Shown: positions 13,325-16,958 of the stretch, piece by piece | Numbering within the stretch: the stretch's first letter is position 1 | Layout of the letters: each line of letters opens with the position of its first letter | Assembly (NCBI GenBank): GCA_937961295.1 | Contig: CALGOK010000046.1 | Coordinates: 1 to 16,958 of the forward strand | DNA: 16,958 bases | Direction of reading: 5' to 3' | DNA from: an uncultured Gemmatimonadota bacterium | GTDB taxonomy: Bacteria > Gemmatimonadota > Gemmatimonadetes > Gemmatimonadales > GWC2-71-9 | Made by a program: the position numbers and the translations under genes | Notes under the pieces: generated by a model | Told to the model about the DNA's origin: nothing | Seen by the model: only the letters and a program-made list of their open reading frames with translations | The model's database searches: none

Positions 13325-16024
13325 CTGGCCCACTCTGCGGAGCACCTCTCCAAAGCCCTGCATGACCGCTACCGCCTCGAGCGCGAGCTCGGACAGGGCG
13401 GCATGGCCACGGTGTACCTGGCCCGCGACCTCAAGCACGATCGCGACGTCGCGATCAAGGTGCTGCGGCCCGAGCTCGCGGCGGTGATCGGCGCCGAGCG
13501 GTTCCTCGCCGAGATCAAGACGACGGCCAACCTGCAGCACCCGCACATCCTGCCGCTGCACGATTCCGGTGAGATCAACGGCACAGTCTTCTACGTCATG
13601 CCGTTCATCGAGGGGGAGTCGCTCCGCGACCGGTTGAGCCGCGAGAAGCAGCTGCCGATCGCCGAGGCGGTGCGGATCGCGACCGAGGTGGCGAGCGCGC
13701 TCGACTACGCCCACCGCCACGGCGTGATTCACCGCGACATCAAGCCCGAGAACATCCTGCTGCACGACGGCCAGGCGCTGGTGGCCGACTTCGGGATCGC
13801 GCTGGCGGTGAGCAAGTCCGACGGCAGCACCCGGATGACCGAGACCGGGATGTCGCTCGGCACCCCGCACTACATGAGTCCCGAGCAGGCGATGGGCGAG
13901 CGCGACCTCGACGCCCGCACCGACGTGTACGCGCTGGGGTGCGTCGCCTACGAGATGCTGGTGGGCGAGCCGCCGTTCTCGGGACCGACGGCACAGGCGA
14001 TCGTGGCCAAGGTGATGACCGCCACGCCGGCTCCGATCACGGATACCCGCAAGACCGTGCCGCCGGCGGTGGAGGACGCGGTGCACACCGCACTCCAGAA
14101 GCTGCCGGCCGACCGGTTCGCGAGCGCAGCGGAGTTTTCCGCGGCGCTCGCGGGCAGCGGCACAGGGACCCGACACGCCACGGCCGCCCGCCGCGTCGCT
14201 CCCGCCGATCGTCGGGCACTGTTCGGACTCGGCGCGCTCGCCGCGGTGCTTGGGGTTCTCGCGATCCTCGGGTGGATGCGCGGGACAGATGGGGGCGGTG
14301 ATGACGCGCCGCTCGCCTACCAGATTCACCTCACGCCGTCGGAAGCCAATGCCGGCTTCGTCGCCAACCAGCTCTCGGTGAGCGCCGATGGCAGCGTGAT
14401 CGTGTTCAGCGACACGGTGGGCGGCACCCGCCAGCTCTGGGTCAAGGAGCGTGGTGTCGTCGAGCCCAGGCCGATACCGGGGACGGTGGGTGGCCGGGCG
14501 CCGTTCCTTTCGCCCGATGGGCGGTCGGTGGCGTATCGGGTCGCTGCCCAGCTGCTTCGGATCCCGCTCGCGGGCGGCGCGCCACAGATACTCTCCGACT
14601 CGGCGATGCTCGAGGTGGGCGTCGATTCCCGGTCCGTTCGTGGCGCCTGGCTCGACAATGGCACGATCGTCTTCCTCGGGGGACTGAGCAGGTTCCTCTA
14701 CGCCGTGGCGGAATCCGGTGGACCGCTGCAACGGGTCGCCACCACCGACCAATTGTTCGGATTCCCCGCGACGATCGCCGCGGTGCCCGGGCACGACGCG
14801 GTCGTGGTCACCGTCTGCGACTACGGTACCTGCACCTCTCCCATCCTGAACCTGGTGCGCATCGGGGCCAGATCGGTCGAGCGGATCCTGCCGGGATCGG
14901 CTGGAGCGTGGCCGCTGCGGGACGATCGCATCCTCAACGTCCTCCCCGACGGCACGATGTTCCTGGCCAGCTTCGATCCCGAGTCCGGGACGATCGGCGA
15001 GGGAGAGCAGATCGCGGCCGGGATCACCGTGGGCAGCCATGGACCGGAACTCTCGGTCGGGGTGGCTGGTGTGACCGTGACGGGCGTCGGCGGTGTCGGG
15101 AGTTTCTCGAGTCGAACTCGGCTCGAGCTGGTGGGCTGGGACGGGACAACGCGAGTGATTGACTCGGCGTGGTCACCGGTCTTCGCCAACAACAGCCGGA
15201 TCGAGGTTTCGCCGGATGGTCGGCGCCTGCTCTTCTCCGAGGTCGACCCAGACGGGATCGAAGTCTCGCTCTACGTGAAGCCGTACCCCACAGGACCGGC
15301 GACGCGATTCAGCGCGATGGGCACGCAGTCTGCTCGGGGCGTCTGGGCTCCCGATGGACAGCGGATCGCCTGGGTCATGGTTGGCGACGACGGCAACGCC
15401 CAGATCTGGCAACAGGCAGCCGACGGCTCGGGTGCGCCGACGCTGCTGGTGAGCGACCCACGCGGCGTGTTCGAGGTCAACTTCAGTCCGAACGGGGAGT
15501 GGGTGCTGTACCGCACCGACGATGTGTCCGACGGCAATGGCGACATCTACGCTCGCCGACTCAGCGGGGACACGACGGCCATCCCGGTGGCCACGAGCGA
15601 CGCGGAGGAAACGTCGCCCGCAATCTCCCCCGACGGCCGCTGGATAGCCTATGCCGAACGCATCGGCTTCGCCAAGGAGGTCATCGTCCGGCCGTTCCCC
15701 GACGTCGATGCCGGTCGCGTCCAGGTGTCGAATGGTGGAGGGACGGAGCCGCTCTGGAGTCGCGACGGCCAGACGCTCTACTACCGCGATCCCGGTCGGG
15801 GGCAGATGATCACCGCCACGCCGCCCTTCTCCGGTGGGGGCCGCCGGATGGTGTTCCAGGCGCCCGTGCTCGAATACTGGGACAATGATGACACCCGGCA
15901 GTACACCCTGGCACCCGACGGTTCCGGGCTGCTGATGATGCGGCGCCTCCTGTCCTCGACGGCATCCGGCGGGATGCGGCTGATCCTGCGGGAACGGATA
16001 ATCCCGCCGGAGGATGGGCCGTGA
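13325..16024 (+). CDS. Transmembrane Ser/Thr kinase with C-terminal PD40 beta-propeller, probable CTG start
   Basis: This is an 899-residue receptor-type kinase. With the CTG start the kinase domain runs about 15-275, with P-loop GQGGMA (23-28), Lys45 in VAIK, HRD 136-138, DFG 155-157 and SPE 185-187. A TM helix lies at about 297-316. The rest is TolB/WD40-like: seven recognisable PD40 units with the pattern [SA]PDG...[VIL], such as LSPDGRSVAYRV, VSPDGRRLLFSEV, WAPDGQRIAWVM, FSPNGEWVLYRT and ISPDGRWIAYAE. In related proteins this part senses extracellular ligands. The first ATG in frame (13403) would cut off the P-loop. Between the in-frame stop TAA (13298-13300) and that ATG there is no ATG, GTG or TTG. 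CTG at 13325 sits six bases after AGGGAG, and its product (MAHSAEHLSKALHDRYRLEREL) aligns with the neighbouring kinase's N-terminus. The next kinase overlaps it by 4 bp. Confidence 0.9.
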   Translation: MAHSAEHLSKALHDRYRLERELGQGGMATVYLARDLKHDRDVAIKVLRPELAAVIGAERFLAEIKTTANLQHPHILPLHDSGEINGTVFYVMPFIEGESLRDRLSREKQLPIAEAVRIATEVASALDYAHRHGVIHRDIKPENILLHDGQALVADFGIALAVSKSDGSTRMTETGMSLGTPHYMSPEQAMGERDLDARTDVYALGCVAYEMLVGEPPFSGPTAQAIVAKVMTATPAPITDTRKTVPPAVEDAVHTALQKLPADRFASAAEFSAALAGSGTGTRHATAARRVAPADRRALFGLGALAAVLGVLAILGWMRGTDGGGDDAPLAYQIHLTPSEANAGFVANQLSVSADGSVIVFSDTVGGTRQLWVKERGVVEPRPIPGTVGGRAPFLSPDGRSVAYRVAAQLLRIPLAGGAPQILSDSAMLEVGVDSRSVRGAWLDNGTIVFLGGLSRFLYAVAESGGPLQRVATTDQLFGFPATIAAVPGHDAVVVTVCDYGTCTSPILNLVRIGARSVERILPGSAGAWPLRDDRILNVLPDGTMFLASFDPESGTIGEGEQIAAGITVGSHGPELSVGVAGVTVTGVGGVGSFSSRTRLELVGWDGTTRVIDSAWSPVFANNSRIEVSPDGRRLLFSEVDPDGIEVSLYVKPYPTGPATRFSAMGTQSARGVWAPDGQRIAWVMVGDDGNAQIWQQAADGSGAPTLLVSDPRGVFEVNFSPNGEWVLYRTDDVSDGNGDIYARRLSGDTTAIPVATSDAEETSPAISPDGRWIAYAERIGFAKEVIVRPFPDVDAGRVQVSNGGGTEPLWSRDGQTLYYRDPGRGQMITATPPFSGGGRRMVFQAPVLEYWDNDDTRQYTLAPDGSGLLMMRRLLSSTASGGMRLILRERIIPPEDGP

Positions 16025-16958
16025 GCCTCGACGCCTTGAAGTCCGCTCTCTCCGACCGCTACCGCCTCGAGCGCGAGCTCGGCGCGGGCGGCATGGCCAC
16101 GGTATACCTCGCGCAAGATCTCAGGCATGATCGCAAGGTGGCGATCAAGGTCCTGCGGCCCGAGCTCGCGGCGGTGATCGGCGCCGAGCGATTCCTTGTC
16201 GAGATCAAGACGACGGCCAACCTGCAGCACCCGCACATCCTGCCGCTCCACGATTCCGGAGAAGTGAACGGCACGGTGTTCTACGTGATGCCGTTCGTCG
16301 AGGGCGAGTCGCTTCGCGACCGCCTTGCACGCGAGCGGCAGCTGTCGATTGCCGACGCGGTGCGGATCGCGCGCGAAGTGGCGAGTGCACTCGACTACGC
16401 CCACCGCCACGGGGTGATCCACCGCGACATCAAGCCCGAGAACATCCTGCTCCACGACGGCCAGGCATTGGTCGCCGACTTCGGGATCGCGCTGGCCGCC
16501 GCCCGCTCCGACGGCGGCACCCGGATGACCGAGACCGGCATGTCGCTCGGCACGCCGCACTACATGTCGCCCGAACAGGCTATGGGCGAGCGTGACCTCG
16601 ACGCCCGCACCGACGTGTACGCGCTCGGCTGCGTGCTCTACGAGATGCTCACCGGTGAGCCGCCGTTCTCGGGGCCGAGCGCGCAGGCGATCGTCGCCAA
16701 GGTGATGACCGAGCGGCCCACACCGCCGTCGGCCACCCGCGACACCGTCCCCGAGGAGGTAGAGGACGCGGTCCTCACCGCCCTCGCCAAGTTGCCGGTC
16801 GACCGCTTCGCCAGTGCGGCGGAGTTTGCAGCGGCGCTCTCAGGACACTCGACCGGCATCCGGACGACGACCCGCCGCACCGCAGCCACCGTCGCGCCGG
16901 GTCGATTCCGTGGCCTCAGCGCGGTGCTGGGTGCGCTGGCGCTGGCCCTGGCCGGAGT
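16021..16958 (+). CDS. Second Ser/Thr kinase, truncated by window end
   Basis: This is the first 312 residues of a kinase nearly identical to the preceding one. It has GAGGMA (21-26), Lys43, HRD 134-136, DFG 153-155 and SPE 183-185. By eye there are only some thirty differences over about 255 kinase residues. A hydrophobic run (GLSAVLGALALALAG) begins the TM helix at the window edge, so a PD40 sensor similar to the neighbour's is expected but not seen. The start is GTG at 16021, with GGAGG seven bases upstream. GTGA overlaps the previous gene's TGA stop, so translation is probably coupled. The two genes look like a tandem duplication with divergent sensor parts. Confidence 0.92.
   Translation, partial: MSLDALKSALSDRYRLERELGAGGMATVYLAQDLRHDRKVAIKVLRPELAAVIGAERFLVEIKTTANLQHPHILPLHDSGEVNGTVFYVMPFVEGESLRDRLARERQLSIADAVRIAREVASALDYAHRHGVIHRDIKPENILLHDGQALVADFGIALAAARSDGGTRMTETGMSLGTPHYMSPEQAMGERDLDARTDVYALGCVLYEMLTGEPPFSGPSAQAIVAKVMTERPTPPSATRDTVPEEVEDAVLTALAKLPVDRFASAAEFAAALSGHSTGIRTTTRRTAATVAPGRFRGLSAVLGALALALAG

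Noticed and set aside
12263..15040. 925-codon open frame on the minus strand
   Set aside because: It is antisense to cysK and the PD40 kinase, both of which have full family motifs. Its product is His/Arg/Gly-rich with no domain pattern. Long antisense frames are expected in high-GC DNA with strong third-position bias.

Overview
The window is a high-GC chromosomal segment that most resembles a Gemmatimonadota (Gemmatimonadetes) bacterium. This is an inference from several signs. There are eukaryotic-like Ser/Thr kinases fused to TPR or PD40 beta-propeller sensor domains. Many exported proteins have signal peptides ending in Ala-Gln. There is a subclass B3 metallo-beta-lactamase, a choice-of-anchor/DUF642 protein, and palindromic REP-like intergenic repeats. 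No rRNA, tRNA, CRISPR array, phage or transposase gene was seen.

Layout. 39-2657 (-) is a Ser/Thr kinase with a TM segment and a TPR sensor. 2658-3075 is a scrambled stretch where the 5' end of a secreted-protein gene (+) meets the 5' end of a kinase-type gene (-). 3080-4571 (-) holds a Tat-exported intradiol dioxygenase followed by a CPBP (CAAX-type) membrane protease. 4572-4797 is a divergent promoter region with a heptanucleotide tandem repeat and three phased 11-bp direct repeats. 4798-5397 (+) is a small secreted protein. 5429-8968 (-) is a likely operon in the order NTF2/SnoaL-like secreted protein, 4-TM membrane protein, B3 metallo-beta-lactamase, GT39-like glycosyltransferase. 8969-9253 carries a four-hairpin REP-like element. 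9254-9916 (+) is a DUF642/choice-of-anchor C protein. 9950-10873 (-) is a secreted amidohydrolase. 11032-11842 (-) is a DoxX-VOC gene pair. 11843-12301 is rich in palindromes. 12302-13240 (+) is a cysteine synthase. 13325-16024 (+) is a kinase-TM-PD40 receptor, immediately followed at 16021 by a second, nearly identical kinase that runs off the window.

The genes do not form one pathway. They read as exported hydrolases and oxygenases, envelope functions and transmembrane signalling kinases. The most notable observations are: (1) the head-to-head collision of two truncated gene starts near 2935; (2) a probable CTG start codon for the kinase at 13325, needed to complete its P-loop; (3) an 11-bp-phased CGTCAG direct-repeat motif in two separate promoter regions; (4) a heptad repeat family that also appears to form the 3' end of the CPBP protease; and (5) two different palindromic repeat families. 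I found no clear undescribed multi-gene defence or biosynthetic system.
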